64,000 nt of DNA from Nocardia nova SH22a (GTDB lineage Bacteria; Actinomycetota; Actinomycetes; Mycobacteriales; Mycobacteriaceae): positions 2,852,001 through 2,916,000 of the forward strand of contig NZ_CP006850.1 of the NCBI RefSeq assembly GCF_000523235.1, written 5' to 3'. The notes under the pieces are model-generated. The model was not told the DNA's origin and searched no databases. It saw only the letters and a program-made list of their open reading frames with translations. The position numbers were made by a program, and so were the translations under genes. Numbering within the stretch: position 1 is the stretch's first letter; the number at the start of each line of letters is the position of its first letter. Below, one piece after another: positions 24,761-34,884 of the stretch.

Positions 24761-25822
24761 ATGACGACCGTCATCGGAGGCGGAATCGCGGGCAGCTGCC
24801 TGGCCGGTGGCCTGGCGCGGCGCGGGCATCGCGCGGTCGTCTACGAACAGCAGCGTCCCGGTCCCGGTGCGGGCGCGTTCCTGTTCATCGACGGGCGCGG
24901 ACACGATGCGATGGCCGCGATGGGCGTGGATCGCGAGGCGCTGCACGAGGTGTCGTATCCGCTGGCCGGACTCGATTACGCCGACAGTTCCGGCCGGCGC
25001 AGCGAGATGCCCAGCCGGGGCCACCGGTTCTGGCTGCGCCGCAATCTGATGGGCGTCCTCTCGGATTTCGTCGCGAACTCCGGTGCGGAGCTGCGTTTCG
25101 GCGAGCCGGTCACCGATATCGGACTGGCTCCCGACGGCCATGCGGTGCACCATGATTCGAGGAACGAGCCCGTCGACGGACTCCTGGTCGCCGCCGACGG
25201 TATCGATTCGGTGGTCCGCGCTCGGCTCGAACCGGACCGGACACCGGTCTACGCGGGTGATGTGGTGCTGTACGGCATGACGAACGCGCCCCTGGACCCA
25301 CCGCCGGACACGTCCCCGGCGGTACTGCACTTCTTCGCGGAGATCGCCGAGGACGGCAGCGCCGCAAGCACTTTCGGGCACATCTGGCGGCCGGACGATC
25401 CGGTGGCCCTGTGGTTCGTGCGGATCGCGCGGGAACCCCTGGCCGGTGACAGCGACGATCTCGGCGTACGCCCGGTCGGCGAATGGGCCGACACCGTCGC
25501 GGCCGCGACGCCGACGAGCGGGGAACTGGTCTCGCGATTCCTGTCGAACACCGATGTGGTCCACGTCAGCAACGCGCGGAATGTGCCACTGGAGCAGGCA
25601 GGCGCCCCGCGGGATTCGGTCGTCCTCATCGGAGACGCCGACCATGCCATCACCCCGGCTGCCGGAGTCGGCGCCCGCGACGCCCTCGAAGACGCCCACG
25701 CGGTATTCGACGCGATCCTCGGTGACACCTCGCCCGCCGCCGCGATGCTGCGACGGCGCGAGCTGATCACCGCCGATCGCGAACGGGCCCAGCGCGCGAT
25801 GCCCCGGCGGCGAACGGCCTGA
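24761..25822 (+). CDS. FAD-dependent monooxygenase, PHBH fold
   Basis: 353 residues from ATG 24761, preceded by a perfect AGGAGG at 24748-24753. FAD motif IGGGIAGSCLAGGLARRGH at the N-terminus, a DG motif (LLVAADGIDSVVR) near residue 145 and the second FAD motif GDADHAITPAAGVGARDALEDA near residue 290. This is the layout of p-hydroxybenzoate-hydroxylase-type monooxygenases that use NAD(P)H and O2 to hydroxylate aromatic or polyketide substrates. The length is short for the family (usually 380-400). No partner reductase is needed. It runs alone. Confidence 0.82.
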   Translation: MTTVIGGGIAGSCLAGGLARRGHRAVVYEQQRPGPGAGAFLFIDGRGHDAMAAMGVDREALHEVSYPLAGLDYADSSGRRSEMPSRGHRFWLRRNLMGVLSDFVANSGAELRFGEPVTDIGLAPDGHAVHHDSRNEPVDGLLVAADGIDSVVRARLEPDRTPVYAGDVVLYGMTNAPLDPPPDTSPAVLHFFAEIAEDGSAASTFGHIWRPDDPVALWFVRIAREPLAGDSDDLGVRPVGEWADTVAAATPTSGELVSRFLSNTDVVHVSNARNVPLEQAGAPRDSVVLIGDADHAITPAAGVGARDALEDAHAVFDAILGDTSPAAAMLRRRELITADRERAQRAMPRRRTA

Positions 25823-25847
25823 GCGGCGCCGTCGGACCGGCGGCGTG

Positions 25848-25880
25848 TGTTGTGATCGTGCGCCACATTTGTTGTGATCG
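25848..25880. promoter_or_regulatory. Direct repeat upstream of BCCT transporter
   Basis: TGTTGTGATCG occurs at 25848-25858 and at 25870-25880, a 22-base period, so both copies lie on the same face of the helix. The repeat is about 170 bases before the transporter start. It may be a binding site for a regulator that senses osmotic stress or the substrate. This is an inference from spacing only. Confidence 0.4.
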
Positions 25881-26052
25881 CATGAACACCCGTACAACCG
25901 CCGCCGCGCTGGGAGATCATGGTGCGCGTCAACGTTATCGGCGGAGGGGGAGCGGGATGACGCAGTATTCCGTTGCGTCCCACGCTGAATCGCGTCGGCC
26001 ACTCCTGCCGCGGGTCCGAATGATCCCGTCGGCCGACCGATAGGGGGAATCG

Positions 26053-27666
26053 ATGACCATCGCTGAGGAACCAGCGGAGGAACTGCCCGAGGAGCCGCTG
26101 GAGCGGCCGCCCACCGGGCCGCCCGTGCCGCCGGCGGAGCGCGAGGTGCCCGGCTGGCGCGCCGGAATCGACATGCCTGTCACGATCGTCGCCGCCGCGC
26201 TGACGATAGCGTTCCTGGTGGTCGGGGTCGTGTTCTCCGACCGGATGGAATCGGTGGCCGAACACGCCTACGCGAATATCTCCCGGAATTTCGGCTGGGT
26301 GTTCGTATTGTCCACGGCCGGTTTCGTTTTCTTCATCCTGTATCTCGCGTTCGGCCGATACGGCCGGGTGAAACTCGGCGATCCGGACGAGAAACCGGCC
26401 TACTCCACGTTCTCGTGGATCGCCATGATGTTCGCACTCGGCGTGGGAATCGGCCTGATCTTCTACGGCGCCTACGAACCGGCGACGCTGTGGGCGCAGC
26501 CGCCACCGGGCGGACCCGCACCGCGCACCGATCAGGCCGCCGTGGTGGGTATGCAGTATTCGATCTTCCACTGGGCGCTGCACCCGTGGGCGTTCTTCGG
26601 CGTCGCCGGGCTCGCCTTCGCCTACACGACGATCCGCAAGGGCCGCCCCTCACTGGTCAGCGCCACCTTGCGGCCGCTGCTGGGCAAGCGTTCGGACGGG
26701 CCGATCGGGCGCGGCATCGACACCTGGGTCGTCATGACCACGACGGTCGGCAACGCGGTGACACTCGGCCTCGGGACCCTGCAGATCATCGCCGGGCTCG
26801 GATTCATATCCGATATCCGCAGTTCGACGGTGGTCCTGACCATCGTCGTCGGCCTGCTCACGGCCGGATTCATCGTCTCGGCGGTCGCGGGCGTGGACAA
26901 GGGCATCAAACGACTGGCCGACTTCAACACCCTGATCGCGATCGCACTCGCCCTGTTCATCCTGATACTCGGTCCCTTCCGATTCATCCTCGATCTGATG
27001 TCGGAAGCGCTGGGCGGCTACATCTTCAACTTCCTGCCGATGTCGTTCCAGACCGGCGCCTTCGCCGACGGCCGGTGGATGCAGGACTGGACCATCTTCC
27101 TGTGGGCGTGGGGGATCTCGTGGGCTCCCTACGTCGGCAGTTTCCTGGCGAAGATCTCCCGCGGCCGCACGATCCGCGAATACGTCTTCGGCGTGCTGAT
27201 CGCGCCGAGCCTGGCGACGATCGTGTGGTTCGCCATCCTCGGCGGCACCACCCTGGACCTGCAGCTGTCCGGTAAACGCGATATCGCGGCGGTGGCATCC
27301 CAGAGTGCCCAAGCGGCGTTCTTCGAGGTCTTGAACGCATTCCCGCTCTCCACCGTGACCAGTATCGCCGTCATCATCCTGGCGGGAGTGTTCTTCATCA
27401 GCGGCGCCGACGCGGGCGCGATCGTCCTGGGCACCTTCTCGTCCAAGGGAATCGACGAGCCCAAGAAATGGCTGGTCGTCGCCTGGGGCCTGCTCGTCGG
27501 CGCGGTCGCGCTGGCGCTCCTGGTGATCGGCGGACTGGACGCCCTGCAATGGGGCGCGATGATCGTCGCCTGCCCGTTCGTCCTGTTCCTGGTGGCGATG
27601 TGTGTCGGGCTGTGGAAGGAACTGCGCGCCGACATGGAATCGGGCCGCCTCGACAGCATTAGCTGA
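26053..27666 (+). CDS. BCCT-family transporter (betaine/choline/carnitine type)
   Basis: 537 residues with twelve likely membrane helices. The family motif in helix 3 reads [14 protein letters not shown], and the signature tryptophan segment reads [17 protein letters not shown], followed by [15 protein letters not shown] carriers import quaternary ammonium compounds, often with Na+, for osmoprotection or catabolism. The hydrophilic Pro/Glu-rich N-terminus (about 40 residues, [16 protein letters not shown]) resembles the charged terminal tails of osmosensing members. The C-terminal tail is short, which argues against strong osmosensing. GGGGGAA at 26043-26049 precedes the ATG. The substrate is uncertain. 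Confidence 0.92.
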   Translation: MTIAEEPAEELPEEPLERPPTGPPVPPAEREVPGWRAGIDMPVTIVAAALTIAFLVVGVVFSDRMESVAEHAYANISRNFGWVFVLSTAGFVFFILYLAFGRYGRVKLGDPDEKPAYSTFSWIAMMFALGVGIGLIFYGAYEPATLWAQPPPGGPAPRTDQAAVVGMQYSIFHWALHPWAFFGVAGLAFAYTTIRKGRPSLVSATLRPLLGKRSDGPIGRGIDTWVVMTTTVGNAVTLGLGTLQIIAGLGFISDIRSSTVVLTIVVGLLTAGFIVSAVAGVDKGIKRLADFNTLIAIALALFILILGPFRFILDLMSEALGGYIFNFLPMSFQTGAFADGRWMQDWTIFLWAWGISWAPYVGSFLAKISRGRTIREYVFGVLIAPSLATIVWFAILGGTTLDLQLSGKRDIAAVASQSAQAAFFEVLNAFPLSTVTSIAVIILAGVFFISGADAGAIVLGTFSSKGIDEPKKWLVVAWGLLVGAVALALLVIGGLDALQWGAMIVACPFVLFLVAMCVGLWKELRADMESGRLDSIS

Positions 27667-27762
27667 GAAATTGCCAGATTCGAACCGTCATCGTCGGGTA
27701 TTGCGCACAATGGCAGGGAGAAATACGTCCCTGTATGGCCGAAACCGGGAATCGGAGGTGCC

Positions 27763-28074
27763 ATGATGACGGGATCGCAGGCTCCGCGCACAACCGCGCC
27801 CCAGCGTCGGCGAATACTGCGAGCCTCCCGGCGGCATGCCGGAGAGGGAATCGAGGACGGTTACAACATTCCGGGCATCGTGCTGTGTGCCCTGGGCATG
27901 GTGGCGCTGGCACTGGCGCTGACCGCCGCCGGTTACGGATTCGGCGGCTGGGCGATCGTGGCCGGTGTCGTGTGCGCGGCGTGCCTCATCGGCGGCATCG
28001 CCTGGATAGCGCTGGAGAGCCGCCGGATCCAGATGCGCGACAGATTGGAACCACCACAACGGCAGGGTCACTGA
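27763..28074 (+). CDS. Small two-helix membrane protein
   Basis: 103 residues: a basic N-terminus rich in Arg ([18 protein letters not shown]), two membrane helices (about 36-57 and 62-81) and a charged tail ([13 protein letters not shown]). I do not recognise a family. It lies 20 bases ahead of the catalase gene on the same strand, so the two are probably co-transcribed and it may belong to a stress response. Confidence 0.65.
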   Translation: MMTGSQAPRTTAPQRRRILRASRRHAGEGIEDGYNIPGIVLCALGMVALALALTAAGYGFGGWAIVAGVVCAACLIGGIAWIALESRRIQMRDRLEPPQRQGH

Positions 28075-28094
28075 TTTGGCTGGAGAGGACAGAC

Positions 28095-29624
28095 ATGGTC
28101 GACACCACTCGCGCCGATAATTTCACGACCGACGACGCCGGAATTCCGGTCGCCAGTGACGAGCGGTCGCTGACGGTCGGGCCCGACGGGCCGATTCTGC
28201 TCAACGACGCCTATCTGATCGAGAAGATGGCCGCGTTCAACCGCGAGCGCGTACCCGAACGTCAGCCGCATGCCAAAGGCGGCGGCGCGTTCGGTGAATT
28301 CGAGGTCACCCAGGACATGAGCGCCTACACCTGCGCGCAGGTGTTCCAGCCCGGGCAGAAGACCCGGATGCTGGCCCGGTTCTCCACGGTGGCGGGGGAG
28401 CGGGGCAGCCCCGACACCTGGCGCGATCCGCGTGGATTCGCCCTCAAGTTCTACACCGAGCAGGGCAATTTCGATCTGGTCGGCAACAACACGCCGATCT
28501 TCTTCATGCGTGATCCGATGAAGTTCCAGGATTTCATCCGATCCCAGAAACGCCGCGCGGACAACAACTTACGTGACCACGACATGCAGTGGGATTTCTG
28601 GACGCTGTCACCGGAATCGGCGCATCAGGTCACCTGGCTGATGGGCGATCGCGGTATTCCGCGGTCCTGGCGACACATGAACGGCTATTCCAGCCACACC
28701 TACATGTGGGTCAACGCCGACGGCGAGAAGTTCTGGGTCAAATACCATTTCCTGACCGATCAGGGCGTGGAGTTCTTCACCCAGGACGAGGGCGACCAGA
28801 TGGCGTCGATGGACACCGATTACCACACCCGCGATCTGTGGGAGGCGATCGAGCGCGGCGACCATCCCAGCTGGACGCTGAAGATGCAGATCATGCCGTT
28901 CGAGGAGGCCAAGACCTACCGGTTCAATCCGTTCGATCTGACCAAGGTGTGGCCGCACGGCGACTATCCGCTGCACGAGGTCGGCCGGATGACGTTGAAC
29001 CGCAACCCTTCCGACTATCACACCGAGATCGAACAGGCCGCCTTCGAACCGAGCAATTCGGTTCCGGGCACCGGTCCGAGCCCGGACAAGATGCTGCTGG
29101 GCCGCTGGTTCTCCTATCCGGACGCCCACCGTCACCGGATCGGCGCGAACTACAAGGAACTCCCGGTCAACGCGCCCACCTCGCCCGTGCACTCCTATAC
29201 CAAGGACGGGCACATGCGCCATCACAACCCGGGCGATCCGGTCTACGTGCCGAACTCCAAGGGCGGCCCGCACGCCGAGCCCGACCGCGCGGGCCCCACC
29301 GCCGGGTGGTACACCGACGGCGAGATGGTCCGCCAGGCATACACCCTGCGCCGCGACGACGACGATTGGGGCCAGGCCGGAACCATGGTCCGCGACGTCC
29401 TCGACGACGCGGCCCGGGAACGCTTGGTGGACAACATCGTCGGCCATCTGCTCAACGGTGTCACCGAACCCGTGCTGAACCGCGCCTTCGAGTACTGGCG
29501 CAATGTCGACAAGGATCTCGGCGACCGAGTGGAGTCCGGGGTGCGCGCCAAGAAGGACGAACTCGACCCGAAGGCCGCCGGGCAGGGCAACCCCGCGCGG
29601 TCGTCGGCACAACGTAAGGCATAG
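28095..29624 (+). CDS. katA: Monofunctional heme catalase
   Basis: 509 residues from ATG 28095, with GGAGAGGA upstream. The catalytic His is in [12 protein letters not shown], the distal Asn in [11 protein letters not shown] and the proximal heme-ligating Tyr in [12 protein letters not shown]. The fold is complete and the length is normal for a small-subunit (clade 3-like) catalase. It breaks down hydrogen peroxide to water and oxygen in the cytoplasm. The C-terminal 25 residues are Lys/Arg/Asp-rich. It follows the small membrane protein gene. Confidence 0.95.
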   Translation: MVDTTRADNFTTDDAGIPVASDERSLTVGPDGPILLNDAYLIEKMAAFNRERVPERQPHAKGGGAFGEFEVTQDMSAYTCAQVFQPGQKTRMLARFSTVAGERGSPDTWRDPRGFALKFYTEQGNFDLVGNNTPIFFMRDPMKFQDFIRSQKRRADNNLRDHDMQWDFWTLSPESAHQVTWLMGDRGIPRSWRHMNGYSSHTYMWVNADGEKFWVKYHFLTDQGVEFFTQDEGDQMASMDTDYHTRDLWEAIERGDHPSWTLKMQIMPFEEAKTYRFNPFDLTKVWPHGDYPLHEVGRMTLNRNPSDYHTEIEQAAFEPSNSVPGTGPSPDKMLLGRWFSYPDAHRHRIGANYKELPVNAPTSPVHSYTKDGHMRHHNPGDPVYVPNSKGGPHAEPDRAGPTAGWYTDGEMVRQAYTLRRDDDDWGQAGTMVRDVLDDAARERLVDNIVGHLLNGVTEPVLNRAFEYWRNVDKDLGDRVESGVRAKKDELDPKAAGQGNPARSSAQRKA

Positions 29625-30144
29625 AGCGTCCGACAGACCCGGGTGGTCGAGAACGACGGCGATCCGGTGGGTGACGGCCTCGTGGGCAGGATTGCGGCCG
29701 ACGAGGATTCGTCCCCGCCGATCGCCGTCGGTTCTTCTTCGAGGCGACCTTGCGGCAGAGTCGAGCTCGACGCTAAAATTCCGATCGCGCCGGTTGGTGA
29801 GTGAATCCCTCGCCGGAAGCATGAACCTGTCGAACAGGTAGCTTCCGATTTTGTGCTGAGTGGGATCACCGAATGGCCGTGCAGTCTTCCGGTTTCGCCG
29901 CATCGCTCGCTGTGAGCGATGCCGTTCGCGTGCCGGCGTTCGGATCGTGCCGCAGTCGATCCGCCGATGCCGAAGACAACGCGATCCGGTCCGCCTTCTG
30001 TGTCCGAGTCACCATCGGTGAGGTCCCCACCCGCGCGCACGGTGCTGCCGCTGTGTCCCGTGTCGAGGAGGGGCGATCCGGGGCACAGCGGCGACACATC
30101 GTGATCACCCCGAATCGGGCCGACAACGGAAGAGGGGGAATTCC
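29625..30144. other. Intergenic region after catalase, no supported gene
   Basis: 520 bases with no gene I can support; the frames present lack codon bias and ribosome-binding sites. It is less GC-rich in the middle (GACGCTAAAATTCCGATC at about 29770-29786) and carries one hairpin at 29815-29846. The right end (AGAGGGGGAA) is the ribosome-binding site of the next gene. The length and composition suggest a promoter-bearing spacer. Confidence 0.45.
29815..29846 (+). terminator. Stem-loop downstream of catalase, possible terminator
   Basis: GGAAGC pairs with GCTTCC, and ACCTG pairs with CAGGT, around the loop TCGAA with a small internal bulge. GATTTTG follows. It is about 190 bases past the catalase stop. 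It may end that transcript or be a control element before 30145. Confidence 0.35.
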
Positions 30145-30603
30145 GTGACCGCCGTCGACTCCCAGATCGCCGGTGCCGCAGAACGTTCGAGCTCCACGCG
30201 GTCCCGCCCCGTCGGCGTCCGCGCCGCGGTGCTCGCCGTACTCGGCGTCGTGGTCCTCGTCTGCCTGGCCGGGCGCAGCCAAGGTGCGCCTCCGCAGTTG
30301 CCGATCGCCTTGACACTCGTCCCGGTGGCCGCGGTGCTGGCGGTGATGACGGCCAGGACGCCGCGCCGCATCACCTTCTACGGCTGCGCCGGCACCGCGA
30401 TCGCCGCCGCGGTCACCGCGGCATACGCGCAACTCGTGACCGGACGACACGGCAGGAACTACCAGATCCCCCTCGACCCGCTGCTGGCATGGGCTCCGAT
30501 CGCGACCGTCGTCTCGACCATCGCGATCGCCTTCGCCATCTACGTCGCAGACTGCCGGCACACTCTCGATTCACACGACCAGGCGGTGCCACCACCGCGG
30601 TGA
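30145..30603 (+). CDS. Membrane protein of unknown function
   Basis: 152 residues beginning at GTG 30145 after AGAGGGGGAA. Four hydrophobic helices (about 25-42, 52-67, 75-93 and 112-133) separated by short basic loops. There are no motifs I recognise. The Ser/Arg-rich cytoplasmic start and the Asp/His-rich end are unremarkable. It stands alone before a leaderless hypothetical gene. Confidence 0.6.
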   Translation: MTAVDSQIAGAAERSSSTRSRPVGVRAAVLAVLGVVVLVCLAGRSQGAPPQLPIALTLVPVAAVLAVMTARTPRRITFYGCAGTAIAAAVTAAYAQLVTGRHGRNYQIPLDPLLAWAPIATVVSTIAIAFAIYVADCRHTLDSHDQAVPPPR

Positions 30604-30639
30604 CTCGTGCCTCGAAGGGAAGGTTGCCCGAGGAGGCAC

Positions 30640-30645
30640 TAGGCT
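30640..30645 (+). promoter_or_regulatory. -10 element of a leaderless transcript
   Basis: TAGGCT fits TAnnnT and is followed by six bases and the ATG at 30652. The RBS-like AGGAGG at 30631-30636 is 15 bases away, too far to serve this start well. Confidence 0.4.
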
Positions 30646-30651
30646 CGACCC

Positions 30652-31611
30652 ATGCGGCTTCCCCGGCACTGGATCGGAATTGACGTGTTGGGCACGCGAT
30701 TTCGCGGTGAGATCATCGTCCATTCGGTCGCCGGGCAGAAGGTCGGCCGGAGATTCGGGCGAGTCGCCAAGGCGTGGTGCGACTTCGAGGGCGAGCGTCT
30801 GATCGCCGGGATCATCCACGATGCGGTGAACGGTCACGACTACACGGACCGTGCCGCGACCGACCACGGAATCGAATGCCGGCTGCACTGGGTGCTGGCA
30901 CCCGACGGAGTTCCGGTCGGGCTCAATGTGTGGACGGCGCCGGGACCTGTTCCCCCGGCGCCGATCATGAACAGCTGGATCATGGATCTGCAGTCCGTCA
31001 CGACCCGGAGCGGCGGTGATGATCTCACCCTCATCGGAGACGGCAGACAGCCCGGCGAGGAGCGTCCGATCCGCGAACTTCTGCAGTGGCTCGTTCCCGA
31101 CGATGCCCGGGAGTTCCTGTCGATGTATTACAACGCGTTGACCGCCGACGCACCGAGGTTGATCGACGCCTTCTGGAGCGTGAAACCCGCCGGAAGGCAG
31201 GAATGGGTCCACTTCTGGAGTGCCGCCGCCGTGGACGGGGAGCTGCCGCCGAGGCGGTACATGTACGGCCTGACCGTGCAACTCGTCGAGCGGGAGCCGT
31301 TCGACCCCGTCCTGTCGAAGCTCATCCGCTTCAACAACTCCACGTTGCTCATGGTCGACGCTCGCATTCGTGTGGTGCTGACCTCGACCGGTCCGCACGC
31401 TCGTGATTTCGGCGAGGCCGAGTTGGACGAGATCCTCGGTCAGCACGACCTCGCCGAGGTGCTGGACGCACCGGCGGACAAGGTGTTCGAACAGCAGATC
31501 CAGGTCGGGACCCGGACGTTCCGCAGTGCCGCGTTCCTGGTCACCGCCAGCGCACAGGACCGCCACCGCTCTCCGGTCGCGATCCTGCTCGAACCGCTTC
31601 CGGATCACTGA
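30652..31611 (+). CDS. Actinobacterial hypothetical protein, possible PAS/GAF-like sensor
   Basis: 319 residues, soluble. It opens with MRLPRHWIGIDVLGTRFRGE and has alternating strands with PAS-like spacing (residues about 60-110 and 205-310, for example LMVDARIRVVLTSTGPHARDFGE). Aromatic residues are frequent in the middle (WVHFWSAAAVDGELPPRRY). I know similar actinobacterial proteins only as uncharacterised GAF/PAS-type proteins. No catalytic or DNA-binding motif is visible. It is convergent with a methyltransferase gene only five bases away. Confidence 0.6.
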   Translation: MRLPRHWIGIDVLGTRFRGEIIVHSVAGQKVGRRFGRVAKAWCDFEGERLIAGIIHDAVNGHDYTDRAATDHGIECRLHWVLAPDGVPVGLNVWTAPGPVPPAPIMNSWIMDLQSVTTRSGGDDLTLIGDGRQPGEERPIRELLQWLVPDDAREFLSMYYNALTADAPRLIDAFWSVKPAGRQEWVHFWSAAAVDGELPPRRYMYGLTVQLVEREPFDPVLSKLIRFNNSTLLMVDARIRVVLTSTGPHARDFGEAELDEILGQHDLAEVLDAPADKVFEQQIQVGTRTFRSAAFLVTASAQDRHRSPVAILLEPLPDH

Positions 31612-31616
31612 GACCG

Positions 31617-32294
31617 TCACTCGCGCAGCGGATCCCGTGCCGTCCACAGTGCCATCGAGCCGATGGTTCGGACATCGACCGTGCCGAACGCCTGCCCGAG
31701 AGCCGTTCTGAGGCCGTCCGGATCGTCCTCTTGATTGTGGAAGGCCCGCAGTCTCTGGAACTGGCGCTCGGTGATCCGGCTGAGTCTGGTGTGCGGGACA
31801 CCGAGGGACAGGACGGTGCTGCCGAAATAGACTCCGTCGTCGGTCATCGCATTCGCGATGTGCCGGAAAGCGACGCCCTTGTCCTGCCATCCGCCGGGCA
31901 CGCAGTGCATCAGCAAATTCGTAGCCGCGGAGCGGAATCGACGGTCGACCGGCAGTTCGTCCAGGACCGAACCGATATGAGTGGAGGTTTCGATTCCTCG
32001 ACGGCGCAGGTGCCCGGCCGTGACCGCGAGTGGAGCTTCGTTGAGATCGACCAGTGCCACAACGGATTTCGGAGAGGGGAATCGCGCGTGGCGGAGGTGC
32101 CAGCCCGAGCCGGGCCCGATGTCGAGGTGCCGATCGGAGACGTTGTCGTATAATCGCAGCAAATGCCTTGTGGGACAACGCCATACCAGATGATTGTTGA
32201 ATCCGAGGACCCAGAGATCGTAGGTCGCGAGCATGGCGCGCGTGTACGGGCGGGCTCCGGCCAACTCGTCATCGGTGGTACCGGAAGAATTCAT
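31617..32294 (-). CDS. Class I SAM-dependent methyltransferase
   Basis: 225 residues from ATG 32294, with AGGAGT six bases upstream (complement of 32301-32306). Motif I is HLDIGPGSGWHL, followed by an acidic end of strand 2 (VALVDLNEAP) and motif IV-like ATNLLMHCVPGG. The N-terminal segment (YDLWVLGFNNHLVWRCP) is shared with actinobacterial methyltransferases that sit near polyketide and lipid genes. A small-molecule substrate is likely. A longer start at 32342 lacks a ribosome-binding site. Confidence 0.8.
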   Translation of the reverse strand: MNSSGTTDDELAGARPYTRAMLATYDLWVLGFNNHLVWRCPTRHLLRLYDNVSDRHLDIGPGSGWHLRHARFPSPKSVVALVDLNEAPLAVTAGHLRRRGIETSTHIGSVLDELPVDRRFRSAATNLLMHCVPGGWQDKGVAFRHIANAMTDDGVYFGSTVLSLGVPHTRLSRITERQFQRLRAFHNQEDDPDGLRTALGQAFGTVDVRTIGSMALWTARDPLRE

Positions 32295-32414
32295 GGCGGG
32301 ACTCCTCGCGCATGAGGTCGCGCATCGCACGGCCCTAATCATCTGTCAGGTATCCGTGCCGGGTCCGGGAATCGCTCGACCGGCCGCAGCCAGCAAATGT
32401 TAACCGCGCCGGAA

Positions 32415-34367
32415 TCACTTTCGCAACGAGACGCCGCGCAGTGGCGCCGGGGACACGTGCTCGTCGGTGGTGAAGTCGGCCAGATCGGCGTGCTCGGTCA
32501 TCCGCCAGTAGTCGGCGACCCGCCACGGCATATTGGTCACCACCCGCCCCGCGGTGTTGCGGTACCAGTTGCGGGTGCCGGGGTAGGTCCAGATCATCCG
32601 GGCGTGCGCCTGATCCAGGAGTTCGTTGTACCTGTCGTGCACCTCGCGTCGGCATTCGACCGTGCCGATTCCGTTCTCGATCATGGCGCACACCAGGTCG
32701 GCGATGTAGCGGACCTGGCATTCGGCGATGGTGATGAAGCTGCCGCCGTGGCCCAGATTGCTGTTGGGGCCGTAGGTGAGGAAGAGATTGGGGAAGCCCG
32801 GCACGGCGATGCCTAGGTAGGCGCGAGCGTCCTCCTCGCCCCAGACGTCCGCCAGCGCCACGCCGTCGCGGCCGCGGACCGAGATCGGGTACAGCGGCCG
32901 CCTGGCTTCGAAACCCGTTGCCATCACGACGATATCGGCGGGCCGCTCGGTTCCGTCGGCGGCGCGGACGCCGGTCTCGGTCAACTCGGCGACACCGTCG
33001 GTGACGAGTTCGACGTGGGGTTCGCGCAACGCGGCGAACCAACCGTTGTCCAGCAGCATGCGTTTGCCGTACGGCGGATAGCCGGGCAGCGTCTTCTCGA
33101 TCAGATCGGGACGCCCCGCCAACTGCTCGCCGAGGTAGCGGGTGAAGTACTGCCGGTGTCGATCGTTGGCGCGGTTGATGGATCGACCGTCCCCGTTCCA
33201 TTCGGGGTCGATCCGCAGCGAGGGGTGGACGCGATCGTTGAAGGTCCACGCCAGGCGGAAACGGTTCCAGCGACGGTAGAAGGGCAGATGCCGGTTGAGC
33301 CAGTGCACATCGGCGTCGATGGGGCGAAAGTAGTCCTCGCTCGGCAGGATCCAGTGCGGTGAGCGCTGGTACACGGTCAGTGATTCGACGTCGCCGACGA
33401 TCGCCGGGACGATCTGCATGGCCGTCGCGCCGGAACCGACGACGGCCACCCGCTGTCCCGCGAGGTCGAGTCCCTCGGGCCACCGAGCGGAGTGGAACAG
33501 TCGGCCCCGGAACCGCTCGGCACCCGCGATCGCGGGCAGCTTGGGCCGATTCAGCTGGCCGGTCGCGGTGATCACGGCGTCGGCTCGCGTCGTGGTGACC
33601 GACCCGTCCGCTTCGGTCACCGTTATCCACCACAGTCGTTCGGTGTCGTCCCACTCGGCCGCGCTGACCTCGCACCCGAATCGGATGGCCGAGCGATCGA
33701 CGCATTCCGCCGCCATGTCCCGCAGATAGCGCGAGACTTCGTCGCGCTTTCCGAAATGCTGGGACCAGTCGCGTCCGTAGAACGAGAAGGAATAGAGCTG
33801 GCTCGGCGTGTCGACCCCGCAACCGGGATATCTGTTCTCCCACCAGGTTCCGCCGACCTCGGTGTTCTTCTCGAAGACGATGTGATCGACGCCCGCGATG
33901 TGCATCGCCCGCGCCGCGAGCAGGCCGGACACGCCGGCCCCGATGATCACGACCCGCAGTGGACGCCGCACTGCCGCGGGCCGTCGCGGCGCGCTGGGAC
34001 GGAAACCGAGCTCGTCGGCCATCATCGGCTCGAAATCTTCGCTCACCGGCTCGCCCGCGACCAGCGACATCAATTGCCGCAGTTGCTCTCCCGTCGGTGC
34101 GGGCACCGCCGCCGGGGTACCCGCCGCCCAGCCGCGCACGGCCGTCGCCGCGGCGGTGCGGATATCGGCGCGCGCCTGTTCGGTCAGTCCGCCGCTGTCG
34201 TTGTTGTCGATCTGGGGTGCGCGCCGGGGCCGGTACGGGTCGGCCAGCCACCGGTCGTCACCGGTGAGCTGATAGAGCGTCGCGACCAGGCTGGGAATGT
34301 TCGCGGACTCGAGCGCGCTCTCGAGCCGGTCGAGATCGCCGGGAACGGGATTCGGGGAGGTGGTCAT
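32415..34367 (-). CDS. Baeyer-Villiger-type flavin monooxygenase, HAPMO-like
   Basis: 650 residues. Residues 1-135 are an extra N-terminal helical domain found in 4-hydroxyacetophenone monooxygenase-like enzymes (LTGDDRWLADPYRPRRA). FAD motif VVIIGAGVSGLLAARAM, then GGTWWENRYPGCGVD, the BVMO fingerprint FRGRLFHSARWPEG (F-G-H-W), a second Rossmann motif (VAVVGSGATAMQIVP) and ATGFE near the end. It inserts oxygen next to a ketone, using NADPH and O2. It shares this layout with the enzyme at 51258, including the N-terminal domain. It is followed on the same strand by the methyltransferase gene and preceded by the MaoC gene. Confidence 0.9.
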   Translation of the reverse strand: MTTSPNPVPGDLDRLESALESANIPSLVATLYQLTGDDRWLADPYRPRRAPQIDNNDSGGLTEQARADIRTAAATAVRGWAAGTPAAVPAPTGEQLRQLMSLVAGEPVSEDFEPMMADELGFRPSAPRRPAAVRRPLRVVIIGAGVSGLLAARAMHIAGVDHIVFEKNTEVGGTWWENRYPGCGVDTPSQLYSFSFYGRDWSQHFGKRDEVSRYLRDMAAECVDRSAIRFGCEVSAAEWDDTERLWWITVTEADGSVTTTRADAVITATGQLNRPKLPAIAGAERFRGRLFHSARWPEGLDLAGQRVAVVGSGATAMQIVPAIVGDVESLTVYQRSPHWILPSEDYFRPIDADVHWLNRHLPFYRRWNRFRLAWTFNDRVHPSLRIDPEWNGDGRSINRANDRHRQYFTRYLGEQLAGRPDLIEKTLPGYPPYGKRMLLDNGWFAALREPHVELVTDGVAELTETGVRAADGTERPADIVVMATGFEARRPLYPISVRGRDGVALADVWGEEDARAYLGIAVPGFPNLFLTYGPNSNLGHGGSFITIAECQVRYIADLVCAMIENGIGTVECRREVHDRYNELLDQAHARMIWTYPGTRNWYRNTAGRVVTNMPWRVADYWRMTEHADLADFTTDEHVSPAPLRGVSLRK

Positions 34368-34431
34368 GTCGTGAGGTCCTTCGGGTGACGTGCGAGGGAA
34401 TGCGTGTCCGGTCGGGTGGTGATCGGCGGCA

Positions 34432-34884
34432 TCACGCGGGAACTGCTCGTTTCAGGAGCGAGACCATCTCGCCGTCCTGGACGATCGCGTCGTGCTGGTT
34501 GAGGACGTCGACCCGCTGAACCATCACTCCGCGATCGGGTTTCGAGGTCGGACGCAGTTCGATGATTTCGTTCGACACGCGGATCGTGTCGCCGATGAAT
34601 ACGGGGGCGAGGAAGCGCCACCGCCGGATTTCGGCGAAGGCCAGCAGCGAGTCGGTGAACATGGGCAGCCGTCCGCGCAGGCCGGTGACCATCGACAGCA
34701 CGAGGGCGCCGTGGGCGATCCGTTGCCCGAAGGGACTGTCGCGCATGGTGTCCGCGTCGGTGTGCAAGGCGTGGAAATCGCCCGAGACGCCGCAGAAGTT
34801 GACGACATCGGCCTCGGTGACGGTCCGCCGGGGAGTGTCGAAACGCATACCCGTTTCGAGGTCGTCGAAGAATATTCCGTTCAA
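34432..34884 (-). CDS. MaoC-like hot-dog dehydratase
   Basis: 150 residues from TTG 34884; GAAAGG stands six bases upstream. The hydratase-2 motif is FCGVSGDFHALHTD (Asp and His pair), with GQRIAHGALVLSMVTG downstream as in enoyl-CoA hydratases of the MaoC family. The enzyme adds water to a 2-enoyl-CoA or a related thioester. It precedes the BVMO gene by 64 bases on the same strand, so the two probably form an operon. A candidate operator lies about 77 bases upstream of its start. Confidence 0.82.
   Translation of the reverse strand: MNGIFFDDLETGMRFDTPRRTVTEADVVNFCGVSGDFHALHTDADTMRDSPFGQRIAHGALVLSMVTGLRGRLPMFTDSLLAFAEIRRWRFLAPVFIGDTIRVSNEIIELRPTSKPDRGVMVQRVDVLNQHDAIVQDGEMVSLLKRAVPA

Noticed and set aside
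29873..30148. Frame of 91 codons after the catalase gene
   Set aside because: It has no ribosome-binding site or codon bias and ends inside the next gene's start region.
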